From: Paracoccus saliphilus
Lineage (GTDB): Bacteria > Pseudomonadota > Alphaproteobacteria > Rhodobacterales > Rhodobacteraceae
Direction of reading: 5' to 3'
Length of the DNA stretch: 64,000 nt
NCBI RefSeq assembly: GCF_028553805.1
Contig: NZ_CP067140.1
Span: 2,232,001 to 2,296,000 of the forward strand
In this document: positions 33,416 through 42,759 of the stretch, one piece after another
How positions within the stretch are numbered: position 1 is the first letter of the stretch
How the letters are laid out: each line of letters opens with the position of its first letter
Notes under the pieces: generated by a model
Seen by the model: only the letters and a program-made list of their open reading frames with translations
The model's database searches: none
Told to the model about the DNA's origin: nothing
Made by a program: the position numbers and the translations under genes

Positions 33416-36082
33416 TTATACGGTCCAGGAGGCTGCGGCCTCTACGTCAACCTCAAGCTCGGAAATCGCCTTGCCGATAAACGAATGGTCCAGCTTCCCC
33501 TGACGCACCAACGACTCGATGGCGGCCAGTGCGATATGCTGGCGATCCACCTCGAAGAAGCGGCGTAACGACTTGCGGTTGGCCGACCGGCCAAACCCGT
33601 CGGTGCCGAGCACTGTCATGGTCGCATCGATATAGGGCGCGATCTGCTGCGGAAAGGCGCGGACATAATCGCTCGCGGCAATCACCGCATCGGTTCCTGA
33701 AAGCAAGGTCTCCACATGACTCTTCGCCGGGTTCTTCACAGCCCCCAGACGGTTCTGCCGCTGCACTAAGGCTGCCTCGCGTGCAAGTTCGGTGAACGAT
33801 GTCGCCGAATAGATGTCGCTTGCGATCCCATAGTCTTTTTCAAGGATCTCGGCCGCTGCCAGCACCTCCATCATGATAGTGCCCGAGCCGACAAGGCGCA
33901 CATGCGGAGCCTTAGTCTTACCCCGGCTGACGAACTTGTACATGCCTCGGATGATCCCGTCTTTGACGCCTTCCGGCAAAGACGGCTGGGCATAGTTCTC
34001 GTTCATTACGGTGATGTAGAAGAACTCATCCCGTTTCTCATCGAGCATCCGGCCCATGCCGTACTCCATGATCACGGCAAGCTCATAGGCGAATGCCGGG
34101 TCATAGGCACGACAGTTCGGAATGGACGCCGCCATCATGTGGCTTGACCCATCCTGATGCTGAAGCCCCTCGCCCGACAACGTTGTGCGTCCTGCCGTCG
34201 CGCCAAGCAGGAAACCCCGTGCCCGTTGGTCGGCGGCCGCCCAGATCAGATCGCCAACCCGCTGGAAGCCAAACATCGAATAATAGATATAGACCGGGAG
34301 CATCTCAGTGTTGTGCAGCGAATATGACGTCGCCGCCGCAGTCCAGCTGGAAAGCGCCCCGGCCTCGGTGATACCCTCTTCAAGCAGCTGACCATCAGTC
34401 GATTCCTTGTAGTACATCATCGAGCCGGAGTCCTCGGGCTCATAGAGCTGTCCCTCGGGCGCGTAGATGCCAACCTGACGGAATAGGTTATCCATACCGA
34501 ATGTACGCGCCTCATCCGCCACGATCGGGACCAGACGCGGACCGAATTCCTTGTCTTTCAGGAGGCCGCCGAGCATCCGCACGGCAGCCATTGTGGTTGA
34601 CATCTCCTTGCCATCCGCTGCCAGAGCGAACTTGGCGTATTTCGCAAGTTCAGGGCGCTTCGGCGCGCTTGTGGCCGCGTTTGGAAAACGCCTCGGCAGA
34701 TAGCCGCCGAGATCGGCACGGCGGGCTTGCAAGTAGCGCAGCTCCGGGCTGTCCTCAGGAGGCTTGTAGAATTCCAGCGCCTCAACCTGCTTGTCGGTCA
34801 GCGGCAAGTTGAACCGGTCCCGAAACGCCAGCAGCGCATCAACGTCCAGCTTCTTGGCCTGATGTGCCATCATTCGGCTTTCGCCGCTGCCGCCCATACC
34901 ATAACCCTTCTTGGTCTTGGTCAGGATGACAGTCGGACGGCCCTTATGGGCCTTCGCCGTCGCGAAAGCTGCGTAAAGCTTTTTGAAATCATGCCCTCCA
35001 CGCTTGAGCTTGTGGATTTCATCGTCAGACAGATGGCTGACTAGGGCCGCACTTTCCGGGTCGACGTCGAAGAATTTGGAGCGGTTATAATCGCCCTCCT
35101 TGGAACCGAGGTTCTGGTATTCCCCGTCCACGGTTTCTGCGAAGCGGCGCAGCAGCACGTTGTTGGTATCGCGCGCGAAGATGCTGTCCCACTCCGATCC
35201 CCAAAGCACCTTGATCACGTTCCAACCCGCACCGACAAACAGGGCCTCAAGTTCCTGAATGATCTGGCCGTTGCCGCGGACCGGCCCGTCCAGACGCTGG
35301 AGATTGCAGTTCACAATGAAGGTCAGGTTTTCCAGTCCTTCCCGCGCCGCTAGCGTCAGACCCGCAATCGACTCAGGCTCATCCATTTCGCCATCACCGA
35401 ACACCCCCCAGACATGGCGCTCCTGTGTGTCCGCCAATCCACGCGCCTGCAAATACCGCATGTAGCGTGCCTGATAGACCGCCGACAAAGGCCCGATCCC
35501 CATGGACCCTGTTGGCAGCTGCCAGAATTCATTCATCAGCCACGGGTGCGGATAGGAACAAAGCCCCTTGCCAGGAAATTCCTGACGATAGCTGGAAATA
35601 TCTACCTCGCTCAGTCGGCCTTCAAGAAAGGCACGCGCATAAACACCCGGAGCTGAATGCGGTTGAAAATACACCAAGTCACCGTCGAAGGTTTCGGTAC
35701 GTCCTCGAAAGAAATGGTTGAACCCCATCTCAAAGATTTCCGCCGCCGAAGCGTAGGACGCAATATGGCCACCTAACTCCCCATATGCTTTGTTTGCCCG
35801 AACGACCATGGCCAATGCGTTCCAGCGGATGATGGATGTTATTCGCTCCTCCATCTCAAGGTTGCCAGGAAATTTTGGTTGTTGCGGCAAGGGAATCGTA
35901 TTGCGATAGGCGGAATATGGAAGATTGTTCGTTGCGACGCCAATAAGGCGGGCTTTCTCCTGAATGAGATCCAGCACAAACCTCGCACGCTCACCTCCCC
36001 CTTCCTGGGCCAACGCTTCGAATGCTTCAAGCCACTCACCTGTTTCGATTGCATCTTGGTCTATGAATGTCTTTTTCAGCAT
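33416..36082 (-). CDS. aceE: pyruvate dehydrogenase E1, homodimeric type
   Basis: An 888-residue thiamine-diphosphate enzyme that decarboxylates pyruvate and acetylates the E2 lipoyl group. The start at 36082 (MLKKTFIDQDAIETGEW) follows a GCGGAG box; the frame continues further upstream without support. Seen are GGHIASYASAAEIFEMGFNH, the TPP motif GDGEMDEPES...NCNLQRLDGPV, HDFKKLYAA, GYGMGGSGESRMMAHQ, and in the C-terminal half GATAGRTTLSGEGLQHQDG. This AceE type differs from the PdhA/PdhB heterotetramer usual in alphaproteobacteria, so the operon may be an acquired or condition-specific second complex. First gene of the operon. Confidence 0.96.
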   Translation of the reverse strand: MLKKTFIDQDAIETGEWLEAFEALAQEGGGERARFVLDLIQEKARLIGVATNNLPYSAYRNTIPLPQQPKFPGNLEMEERITSIIRWNALAMVVRANKAYGELGGHIASYASAAEIFEMGFNHFFRGRTETFDGDLVYFQPHSAPGVYARAFLEGRLSEVDISSYRQEFPGKGLCSYPHPWLMNEFWQLPTGSMGIGPLSAVYQARYMRYLQARGLADTQERHVWGVFGDGEMDEPESIAGLTLAAREGLENLTFIVNCNLQRLDGPVRGNGQIIQELEALFVGAGWNVIKVLWGSEWDSIFARDTNNVLLRRFAETVDGEYQNLGSKEGDYNRSKFFDVDPESAALVSHLSDDEIHKLKRGGHDFKKLYAAFATAKAHKGRPTVILTKTKKGYGMGGSGESRMMAHQAKKLDVDALLAFRDRFNLPLTDKQVEALEFYKPPEDSPELRYLQARRADLGGYLPRRFPNAATSAPKRPELAKYAKFALAADGKEMSTTMAAVRMLGGLLKDKEFGPRLVPIVADEARTFGMDNLFRQVGIYAPEGQLYEPEDSGSMMYYKESTDGQLLEEGITEAGALSSWTAAATSYSLHNTEMLPVYIYYSMFGFQRVGDLIWAAADQRARGFLLGATAGRTTLSGEGLQHQDGSSHMMAASIPNCRAYDPAFAYELAVIMEYGMGRMLDEKRDEFFYITVMNENYAQPSLPEGVKDGIIRGMYKFVSRGKTKAPHVRLVGSGTIMMEVLAAAEILEKDYGIASDIYSATSFTELAREAALVQRQNRLGAVKNPAKSHVETLLSGTDAVIAASDYVRAFPQQIAPYIDATMTVLGTDGFGRSANRKSLRRFFEVDRQHIALAAIESLVRQGKLDHSFIGKAISELEVDVEAAASWTV

Positions 36083-36432
36083 TTTTCTCCGCCCTCGGTT
36101 TTCGATCAGCCGGAACAAAATAGTCCGGAGGGCCACTTTTTTTCTGGCTTTTAGAGCCCCCCTGCGGAATATTTTTGCTGGAAGTCGGCGTGAAACTGAC
36201 CACCGCCGCTCGAAACAATCAAGAATACCTATGGTTGCTGTTGGGAGATGCGGGGATTGCCGGGCTTATTTTCTTCAAAGTCAGCGTACTGTCCCATACT
36301 TGTTTTTCGATTCTGACGCCAGCTGTGGCACGTGACTTTCAAGCCAGCTCTAGTGCCCATTCATTGCAAGCCGGTCTGGAATTTTCTGATGGAACCTGGC
36401 AAGTGAAGGGCCTCCCTTAGCAACTGTATCTG
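36083..36432. other. upstream region of aceE operon, no recognised gene
   Basis: About 350 bp that must contain the aceE promoter. A plus-strand frame at 36175-36420 has no family features and no clear ribosome-binding site. No regulator of the PdhR type lies nearby. Confidence 0.4.
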
Positions 36433-36650
36433 TCAGGTGATTTGTGCTGCCCAGGATTGGCGTGATTTGCACAGAGCATTCGCGATGGTCACGAGTTTAC
36501 GGGCCACGGCGGTAATGATGACCTTGTGCGGTTTGCCCGCCTTGCGTAGGCGATCAGCAAAAGGTTTCAGGACCGGGTTGTGATGGGTGGCGACCAGCGC
36601 AGCCTGGAACATCACGTGCCGCAGCAAACGTCTCCCGTTCGGGCATGCTG
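36433..36650 (-). pseudogene. IS110-family transposase C-terminal fragment
   Basis: The minus-strand frame reads PNGRRLLRHVMFQAALVATH, NPVLKPFADRLRKAGKPHKV, IITAVARKLVTIANAL and ends at a stop. This is the C-terminal part of the Transposase_20 domain of IS110-type recombinases (RR.LY.AA..A...N..LK.F..RL...GK..K...TA.ARKLL...NAI). The N-terminal catalytic domain is missing. The gap from 36651 to 36844 contains no gene. Confidence 0.7.
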
Positions 36651-36844
36651 GAGGCGGGTGAGCTCAGTCCAGGCCATTGTGATCTCCGTTCAGCTTTGCA
36701 ACCGAACAGAATCATAAGCCGCTGAATTCACCCGAATCATTTTAGATCAGGCTCTTAGAGAGAGGTCACACCATCGTCGGTGAGGCTATGCGAGACGCAG
36801 CATCTGCAAAGAGCACGACTTGAGGCACTGACATCTCTCCGGCA

Positions 36845-37384
36845 TTAGTTGTCTTCTTCACTCGAAGAAACGACGACCAGAACTTCTGTCGGAACATCAC
36901 TCACAGGCGATAGTTTGTGGGGGCTTTCCGGATCGAGGCTGGCGCAGTCACCCGGTCTCAGCACTTCGGTCTGACCATTTATCTTGACCTCAACCTGTCC
37001 CCTCAGAACAAAGAGTATCTCTTCCCCACTGTGATGGCTAACAAGCCGATTGCGGCTCGAGGCAATCGTCGGTCGAACGATGAAAACCCTAGTTCTGGAA
37101 GCAGGGTGCAACCCTCCGACAAGCGAAAGATAACTCTCGGGATCGCCAGAGACACCATTGACAGCGCGCTGGATGCCGAACTTTCCGTCTTGGTGATCAT
37201 GAGAGAAAAGCGCCTCGACCGACACGTTCAATGCCTTGGCAATCTTGAGGGCGACCTCGATCGACGGTTTAGAGAGACCGCGCTCGACCTTCGAAAGATA
37301 GCTCTTCGTGAGGCCGGTTTTGGTGGCGAGCATCTCTAACGTCATACCGTGCTGAAGACGAACTTTTTTTAGAAGTAGGGACAT
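36845..37384 (-). CDS. XRE-family regulator with cupin domain
   Basis: A 179-residue regulator. An XRE helix-turn-helix fills residues about 3-58 (LLLKKVRLQHGMTLEMLATK, LTKSYLSKVERGLSKPSIEV, LKIAKALNVSVEALF). A cupin follows at about 105-175 (LVSHHSGEEILFVLRGQVEV, VLRPGDCASLDPESPHKL). This PuuR-like architecture usually controls catabolic genes for amines or carboxylates. It lies downstream of the reductase/MOSC/TPP operon on the same strand (127 bp gap), so it may regulate that operon and the divergent acuI/tctC promoters. Those promoters carry TGACAC/GTGTCA palindromes, but no copy of that motif precedes this gene. Confidence 0.88.
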   Translation of the reverse strand: MSLLLKKVRLQHGMTLEMLATKTGLTKSYLSKVERGLSKPSIEVALKIAKALNVSVEALFSHDHQDGKFGIQRAVNGVSGDPESYLSLVGGLHPASRTRVFIVRPTIASSRNRLVSHHSGEEILFVLRGQVEVKINGQTEVLRPGDCASLDPESPHKLSPVSDVPTEVLVVVSSSEEDN

Positions 37385-37511
37385 TAGAGATCAGACCATT
37401 CGCTTGGAGTGCGCGATATATTCGCATATTGGTGAGAAAGTCCAACCACTTCCACTCCGACCAGTGAACCCTTCGAGTTATGTGAGCCAGATTTTCGACC
37501 CACATCCACAA

Positions 37512-38465
37512 TCATGCATCTATCACCAGACGCGGCCCTTTGCAGCCGGCGACGCATATCATCACGTCCTGCGCACGCTCCTCCGCTGTTAGAATGCGAT
37601 CATTATGAACAGGAGGCCCTTCGATCCAGCGCGTCCGACACAGGCCGCAGATGCCGCCTTCGCAAGAGAAGGAAATGTCGGCGTCCATATCGATGAGAGC
37701 TTCGACGATGCTGTCCCCAGGCTCCACGACCTGCTGTCGTCCGCTCCGCGCCAACACCAAGGTGAACGGCTTTGCGTTCGGGTCTGACGCAATTCTGACC
37801 GGCGTAAACCTCTCCACATGAAATCGTTCTTCGGGCCAGTCAGAGACAGCCTTGTCGAAAGCGTCGAGCATCGGAGCGGGCCCACAGCAGAAGGCGCGAA
37901 TGCCGTTCTCATGCCGCGCGAGTTGCTCGCTGATATCCGGAATCGGTGCGGTGAGCGTGTTCACAATGTCGACCCGACCCGCATCAACGGCAGGTTGTAT
38001 CATTTCCGGTAGGCAGGCCGGACCATTGCTCGACCAGTAGAGCCGGTAGTTGGCGAGACCGCGATATTCCATATCCCTTATGACCGAGCAAAACGGAGTG
38101 ATGCCGATACCGCCCGCGATGAAAATATTCATCTCTTGCGGATCAACCTCCATGCCACCGCGGGGAAGCGAGACTTGCAAATGCTGTCCGACGGCAAGCC
38201 TGTCGTGAACGAAAATGGAACCGCCACGCCCCATTTCTTCTCGTTTGACAGCGATAACGTAGCGATCGTTCTCATGTGGCGCATTGCAGAGAGAGTAGGT
38301 CCGCACCAACCTTTTCTCCAGATGAATATCGATGTGCGCTCCGGGGCGAAATGGAGGGAGTTCCCAACCATCCTCATCCTGTAACACCATAACCCTGATG
38401 CCGGGGATAGGCTCGCTGGTATGCCGGATTACGGTCGAGACGGTACGAATTGGCTTTGGCGTCAT
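37512..38465 (-). CDS. phthalate dioxygenase reductase-type oxidoreductase (FMN / [2Fe-2S])
   Basis: A 317-residue class IA oxygenase reductase that passes electrons from NADH through FMN to a plant-type [2Fe-2S] cluster. The start at 38465 overlaps the MOSC stop (ATGA). The FMN domain has RTYSLCNAP. The NAD domain has FIAGGIGITPF and FCCGPAPMLDA. The C-terminal ferredoxin has CEGGICGLCRTRW with a later CVAGC, giving the four cluster cysteines. VanB-like reductases normally serve a Rieske oxygenase, but none is encoded here. The partner may be elsewhere, or may be the co-translated MOSC protein. Confidence 0.9.
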   Translation of the reverse strand: MTPKPIRTVSTVIRHTSEPIPGIRVMVLQDEDGWELPPFRPGAHIDIHLEKRLVRTYSLCNAPHENDRYVIAVKREEMGRGGSIFVHDRLAVGQHLQVSLPRGGMEVDPQEMNIFIAGGIGITPFCSVIRDMEYRGLANYRLYWSSNGPACLPEMIQPAVDAGRVDIVNTLTAPIPDISEQLARHENGIRAFCCGPAPMLDAFDKAVSDWPEERFHVERFTPVRIASDPNAKPFTLVLARSGRQQVVEPGDSIVEALIDMDADISFSCEGGICGLCRTRWIEGPPVHNDRILTAEERAQDVMICVAGCKGPRLVIDA

Positions 38466-38971
38466 ACGGGCCTCACCGTGTCGCCGACCTTGACTGTGCC
38501 GCCCTGAAGGATGCGGCAGTTCAGGCCGGATCTGTGCACCATCGGATCGAAGACCGGCTTGCCCAGAATTTCCTCGATATGCTTGCACGGCGTGGAAAGG
38601 CGGGTCGCCTCCAGCAGGCACTCACCCAGCCAGAATTTCTTGAAGACGAGGTGATTCAGGGGAACACCCCGGACCGTCACATTCCGGCGATGCTCAATTG
38701 GAGCAATCTCGATGCCGTAATCACGCCTGATCGCTTCCAGCGCCTCGATCTCAAATAGCGTGACCTGACGTCCGTCTTCAGGCTTGTGCGAATAGAAACC
38801 CGCTTCATTGCCGATCATGTAACGATCGCCTTCGATGCCCCTGCCTGCGACAAGTTGGAGTGTCTCGAAATTTTTCATTGGCAGGAACGCCCGGGGCGTC
38901 TTGTGCAGATGGCACACCACACCTGACCATGTCGCATCGGTCAGGGTCTCGAGGGTTTCGCGGATTGTCAT
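38462..38971 (-). CDS. MOSC domain protein
   Basis: A 169-residue single-domain MOSC protein. Conserved features are GRGIEGDRY, QVTLFEIEAL, HRRNVTVRGVPLN and the invariant Cys in LSTPCKHIE. Free-standing MOSC proteins (YiiM, and the mARC family with its molybdenum cofactor) can reduce N-hydroxylated compounds or handle sulfur. It overlaps the downstream FMN/[2Fe-2S] reductase gene by four bases, so the two products may form one electron-transfer pair. That pairing is inferred from gene coupling only. It lies 33 bp after the TPP-enzyme gene. Confidence 0.88.
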   Translation of the reverse strand: MTIRETLETLTDATWSGVVCHLHKTPRAFLPMKNFETLQLVAGRGIEGDRYMIGNEAGFYSHKPEDGRQVTLFEIEALEAIRRDYGIEIAPIEHRRNVTVRGVPLNHLVFKKFWLGECLLEATRLSTPCKHIEEILGKPVFDPMVHRSGLNCRILQGGTVKVGDTVRPV

Positions 38972-39004
38972 GTTGAACTCCTTTCAGAGGAATGGCTCAT
39001 GGCC

Positions 39005-40582
39005 TCAGGCCAGAATCTCGATGATGGCGATCTCGGGCCGCGCGATAATCTCTTGCAGATTGGCGACCTCCTGCAGGCGCGAGATCCGGTGCCCTGCAAA
39101 GCCGAAAGCCTGCGCGAGAGCCATGAAGTTGATAGCCGCTAGCTTCGTCCCATATTCCCTACCGGGAAACTGCCGCTCCTGGTGCTGAGCTATCGTTCCG
39201 AAGCTCGCGTTGTTACAGACGATCACCTTCAGATTGACGGCACGATCGACGGCTGTGGCCATTTCCAGTCCCGTCATCGCGAACCCTCCGTCACCGCAAA
39301 ACGCCAGAACCTGCCGCCCTGGTGTCCGCAGCGCCGCGGCCAGGCCCGAGGGCACTCCTGTTCCCATCGCGCCGCAGGCCGACCCGAGTAGCATCATCTC
39401 GGGATTGAATCGGAAGTTCGCATGAACAGCAGCAGCGAAATTGCCACTATCTGTCGTGATCACCGCATCCATCTCTGCGCATTGGGCTATCATGGCGACA
39501 CTTGTGGACCAGATGTCGCTCTTTGACGGGGTGGTCGGTGTCGACTGTAACCGGGCAATCTCCTTCAACCAGGTCCGGCGATCAGGAAGCTCGATTGGTG
39601 CTTTGTTCGCCAACGGTATCAGGAAGGCCCTGCTTCCCGACAAGACCGGCAGAGTCGCACCGCGAAGATGTGCCAGAGGCCCCTGATCGGGAAAAACGTG
39701 AATGACAGGTGTAGCCGCCGAAGGCGCGCTATACCCCAGTGTATCCAGATCGCCCATCTGGGTCCCAACTGCGATAAGGAGATCCGTCGCTTCCATCTTT
39801 GCCTTATTCGCTTCAGTCGGAAAAAAACCAAGCTGCCCGGCCCAGAGCGGATGCGTGTTGGGAAACTGGTCTTGGCATTTGTTGGTCGCCATGACGGGGA
39901 TATTAAATGCCTCCGCGACGGCCAGGATCGAGCTGCGAAATTCGGACGAGCGATCCTCTGAACCAACCAAAATCAAAGGCTTGCGAGCATGCGTTATCAT
40001 GTGCACAACTTCTTCGACCTCGGCAAGGGTCGGGCCAGGCCGCGGCAAGCGGAAAGCGGTGGCCTGGTCATTCACCTCATCCAGCAAGGCGTCCTCGGGC
40101 AATTCGATGACAACGGGCCCCGGAGTGCCGGTCTGGCTGACGGCAAATGCGCGAGCGAGCCGTTCTGCAGCACGGTCTCCCCGATCCAGCCTCGTGTGCC
40201 ATTTCGCGGTGCTCAGAAAGGCCCGACCGCCGTCCACTTCCTGCACTGCGCCGCGGGTAAGGTCGCCACGGTCCACCTGTCCGACGAAGACCAGCATGGG
40301 TATGGCCTCTTGTTGAGCCACGTGAAGGCTAAGCCCGGCATTGAACAGGCCAGGTCCTCGGCTGACCATCAGGACACCAGGCCTGCCTGTGAGTTTTGCA
40401 TCCGCCACAGCGGCAAGCCCTGCAGAACCTTCGTGACGGCAGGTCACCACGTCGATGTCATCCATGTCGCGCAACGCATCCAACAATCCAAGGAAGCTTT
40501 CCCCGGGCACGCTGAAGGCACGGTCGCCTCCATTGAGTCGGATCGTTTCGGCGATGAGATCTGCAATCCTGTATCTGGTCAT
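39005..40582 (-). CDS. acetolactate synthase-like thiamine-diphosphate enzyme
   Basis: A 525-residue TPP-dependent decarboxylase/carboligase relative. The start at 40582 (MTRYRIADLIAETIRLNG) is preferred over an earlier in-frame ATG, though the ribosome-binding site is weak. The PYR domain has FSVPGESFLGLLDAL and the catalytic Glu in CRHEGSAG. The central domain has KPLILVGSEDRSS. The PP domain has the GDGGFAMTGLE...VCNNASFG cofactor motif. Close relatives include acetolactate synthase, glyoxylate carboligase and benzoylformate decarboxylase, and specificity cannot be read here. It follows tctA by 149 bp and may act on an imported 2-oxo acid. Confidence 0.85.
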   Translation of the reverse strand: MTRYRIADLIAETIRLNGGDRAFSVPGESFLGLLDALRDMDDIDVVTCRHEGSAGLAAVADAKLTGRPGVLMVSRGPGLFNAGLSLHVAQQEAIPMLVFVGQVDRGDLTRGAVQEVDGGRAFLSTAKWHTRLDRGDRAAERLARAFAVSQTGTPGPVVIELPEDALLDEVNDQATAFRLPRPGPTLAEVEEVVHMITHARKPLILVGSEDRSSEFRSSILAVAEAFNIPVMATNKCQDQFPNTHPLWAGQLGFFPTEANKAKMEATDLLIAVGTQMGDLDTLGYSAPSAATPVIHVFPDQGPLAHLRGATLPVLSGSRAFLIPLANKAPIELPDRRTWLKEIARLQSTPTTPSKSDIWSTSVAMIAQCAEMDAVITTDSGNFAAAVHANFRFNPEMMLLGSACGAMGTGVPSGLAAALRTPGRQVLAFCGDGGFAMTGLEMATAVDRAVNLKVIVCNNASFGTIAQHQERQFPGREYGTKLAAINFMALAQAFGFAGHRISRLQEVANLQEIIARPEIAIIEILA

Positions 40583-40731
40583 CTTTATATTCCGCGATAT
40601 TGAGAACATGGAGACATCTAGTCACCGGTTCGACATTGTGGTCCTTGGTCGGCAAGGTTTTTCGGCGTTCCTCGAGGTTGGGTGAAAGGTGTTCAGGGCG
40701 ACCCGTATCGCCCCGAACAGTAAGTTCGGGG

Positions 40732-42237
40732 TTACTCCTCCTCGACGAACGCCTCTTCGCGGGTCTTCTTGAACCAAGGCATCAAAAGCATCGCGAGAAT
40801 CGCCAGTGCACATGCCAACAGGCCAGCACTGATCGGGCGATCAACGAAAACGGCGAAGTCTCCACGCGACAGTGTGAGCGAGCGCCTCAAGTATTCCTCG
40901 AGCATCGGTCCGAGCAGAAACCCCAGCAAAAGCGGGGTCAACTCGCATCCGATCTTGACGAAAAGGTATCCAGCGACCCCGAAAACGGCCATCGTGAAAA
41001 CGTCGAATGGCGACCCATTCATCGAGAAAACGCCAATCGAGCAGAACACCGCGATTCCGGGGAACAGGAAGTGATACGGTATGGTGAGCAGCTTGGCCCA
41101 AACGCCCACGAGCGGCAGGTTCATGATGACCAGCATCAAGTTCCCTATCCACATGGAGGCAATGATTCCCCAGAAGAGCGTCGGCTGGTTCTGCATGACA
41201 GACGGCCCAGGCTGAATGCCCTGAATGATCATCGCCCCGATCATCAGCGCCATGACGGAGTTCGACGGAATGCCGAGTGTCAGCATCGGAACGAAGGATG
41301 TCTGGGATCCAGCATTGTTTGCCGCTTCAGGCGCAGCGACCCCCTCGATGGCTCCCTTTCCGAATTCCGACGAATGCGGAGAAACCTTCTTCTCAAGCGA
41401 ATAGGCGGCAAATGACGACAGCAGTGCACCACCGCCGGGCAAAACACCAAGCGCAGATCCGATTAACGTTCCGCGAAAAATCGGCGCGACCATGCGCTTC
41501 CAGTCTTCCCGGGTCGGCATCAGGCTTCCGACACGCTTGTGATATGCGACCCGCGAACCCTCGTGTTCGAGATTCCTGATAATCTCGCCCAGCCCGAACA
41601 TCCCCATCGCGACCGCGACGAAATCGAGACCGTCGTAGAATTCGGTGATGCCGAAGGTCATCCGGGTCGCGCCGGAATTGCCATCAACCCCGATCAATCC
41701 AAGCGACAACCCCAGAAGAATCATTCCGAAAGCGCGAAGCAGCGAGCCATGAGCCAAAACGATCGAAGCGATCAACCCGAGAACGATCAGTGAGAAATAT
41801 TCAGGCGGCCCGAAACTCAGCGCAACCTTTGCCAGAGGAGGCGCCGCAAGTGCAAGGAGCACGGTTGCGACGGTTCCTGCAATGAACGAGCCTATTGCAG
41901 CTGCCGCCAGTGCAGTACCCGCACGCCCTTGTCGGGCCATGGCGTGACCGTCCATGGCTGTCACTACGGATGACGCCTCACCTGGCAAATTGATAAGGAT
42001 CGCGGTCGTTGAGCCGCCGTATTGTGCCCCATAATAGATGCCAGAGAGCATAATGAGGGCGGAGACCGGCTCAAGAGCGAAGGTTGTGGGCAGCAGCATT
42101 GCGATGGTCGCTGTCGGACCCAGTCCCGGCAACACCCCAATCAGGGTGCCGAAGAACACGCCGATGAAGCAGTAGAGAAGGTTCTGCATGGACAGCGCCG
42201 TCTCGAATCCGAGCTGAAGATGAGAGAAGAGTTCCAT
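40732..42237 (-). CDS. tctA: tripartite tricarboxylate transporter large permease (TctA), second system
   Basis: A 501-residue TctA permease. The start at 42237 ([19 protein letters not shown]) follows a GAGGGG box; the frame runs on into tctB. Family motifs are [60 protein letters not shown] and [11 protein letters not shown] charged C-terminal tail ([12 protein letters not shown]) ends the protein. It works with the adjacent tctB and probably the tctC encoded on the other strand at 44540. It belongs to the acuI-ridA-tctB-tctA-TPP-MOSC-reductase series. Confidence 0.93.
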   Translation of the reverse strand: MELFSHLQLGFETALSMQNLLYCFIGVFFGTLIGVLPGLGPTATIAMLLPTTFALEPVSALIMLSGIYYGAQYGGSTTAILINLPGEASSVVTAMDGHAMARQGRAGTALAAAAIGSFIAGTVATVLLALAAPPLAKVALSFGPPEYFSLIVLGLIASIVLAHGSLLRAFGMILLGLSLGLIGVDGNSGATRMTFGITEFYDGLDFVAVAMGMFGLGEIIRNLEHEGSRVAYHKRVGSLMPTREDWKRMVAPIFRGTLIGSALGVLPGGGALLSSFAAYSLEKKVSPHSSEFGKGAIEGVAAPEAANNAGSQTSFVPMLTLGIPSNSVMALMIGAMIIQGIQPGPSVMQNQPTLFWGIIASMWIGNLMLVIMNLPLVGVWAKLLTIPYHFLFPGIAVFCSIGVFSMNGSPFDVFTMAVFGVAGYLFVKIGCELTPLLLGFLLGPMLEEYLRRSLTLSRGDFAVFVDRPISAGLLACALAILAMLLMPWFKKTREEAFVEEE

Positions 42238-42247
42238 CGTCTGCCCC

Positions 42248-42718
42248 TCAGTTGCCCAACCACTCGCCGAAAAGCGGCAGCGGAAGTTTGAGACCATAGA
42301 TAAAGACAGCCGACGTAAAGACGACCAAAACGGTTGCTGCGATCAGCGCTGTGCCAAGTCGAAACCTCGAGCTTGCGGTAAAAGATAGGATAGTGACACC
42401 AGCTACGGCTGGCACGAAACCCAGCCCACGCACGACAAGCCCAAAGAACACCACGCTCAGCGGGATGAGCAGAATTGCCTTCCTCGCGATCGGAGTCAGG
42501 CCTACATCTTCGACTTTCAGCGACCGTAGCAGGCAAGCAACCCCGATCACTACCAGTAGGCAGCCGAGAATAATGGGAAAAAAACTGGGTCCCATTCGCA
42601 CAGCAGTGCCAAATGCACTCCAGTCGGAGAGTATCGTGAAAGTGAGTCCCAATACGGTAAAGACAAGACCGGTCGTCAAGTCTGAGGTATTCTTGATGGT
42701 GTTCAATGTAATCTCCAC
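42248..42718 (-). CDS. tctB: tripartite tricarboxylate transporter small permease (TctB), second system
   Basis: A 156-residue protein with four hydrophobic segments. The start is a GTG at 42718, chosen because it precedes the first helix (LTTGLVFTVLGLTFTI) by the usual distance. Next come GPSFFPIILGCLLVVIGVAC and two C-terminal helices (GLVVRGLGFVPAVAGVTI). The G.SFFP.ILG signature is typical for TctB. It lies 41 bp after ridA and 10 bp before tctA. Confidence 0.86.
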   Translation of the reverse strand: MEITLNTIKNTSDLTTGLVFTVLGLTFTILSDWSAFGTAVRMGPSFFPIILGCLLVVIGVACLLRSLKVEDVGLTPIARKAILLIPLSVVFFGLVVRGLGFVPAVAGVTILSFTASSRFRLGTALIAATVLVVFTSAVFIYGLKLPLPLFGEWLGN

Positions 42719-42759
42719 TGTCGGTCGCGCGCAGCGTTTAAGATGCCGTTCTTTCGCGA

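Noticed and set aside
36175..36420. Plus-strand 81-codon frame upstream of aceE
   Set aside because: No ribosome-binding site, no domain, and it sits in IS-disturbed sequence.
40600..41415. Plus-strand frame opposite the second tctA
   Set aside because: Antisense shadow of a hydrophobic permease, which gives a charged, Arg/His/Gln-rich artefact.
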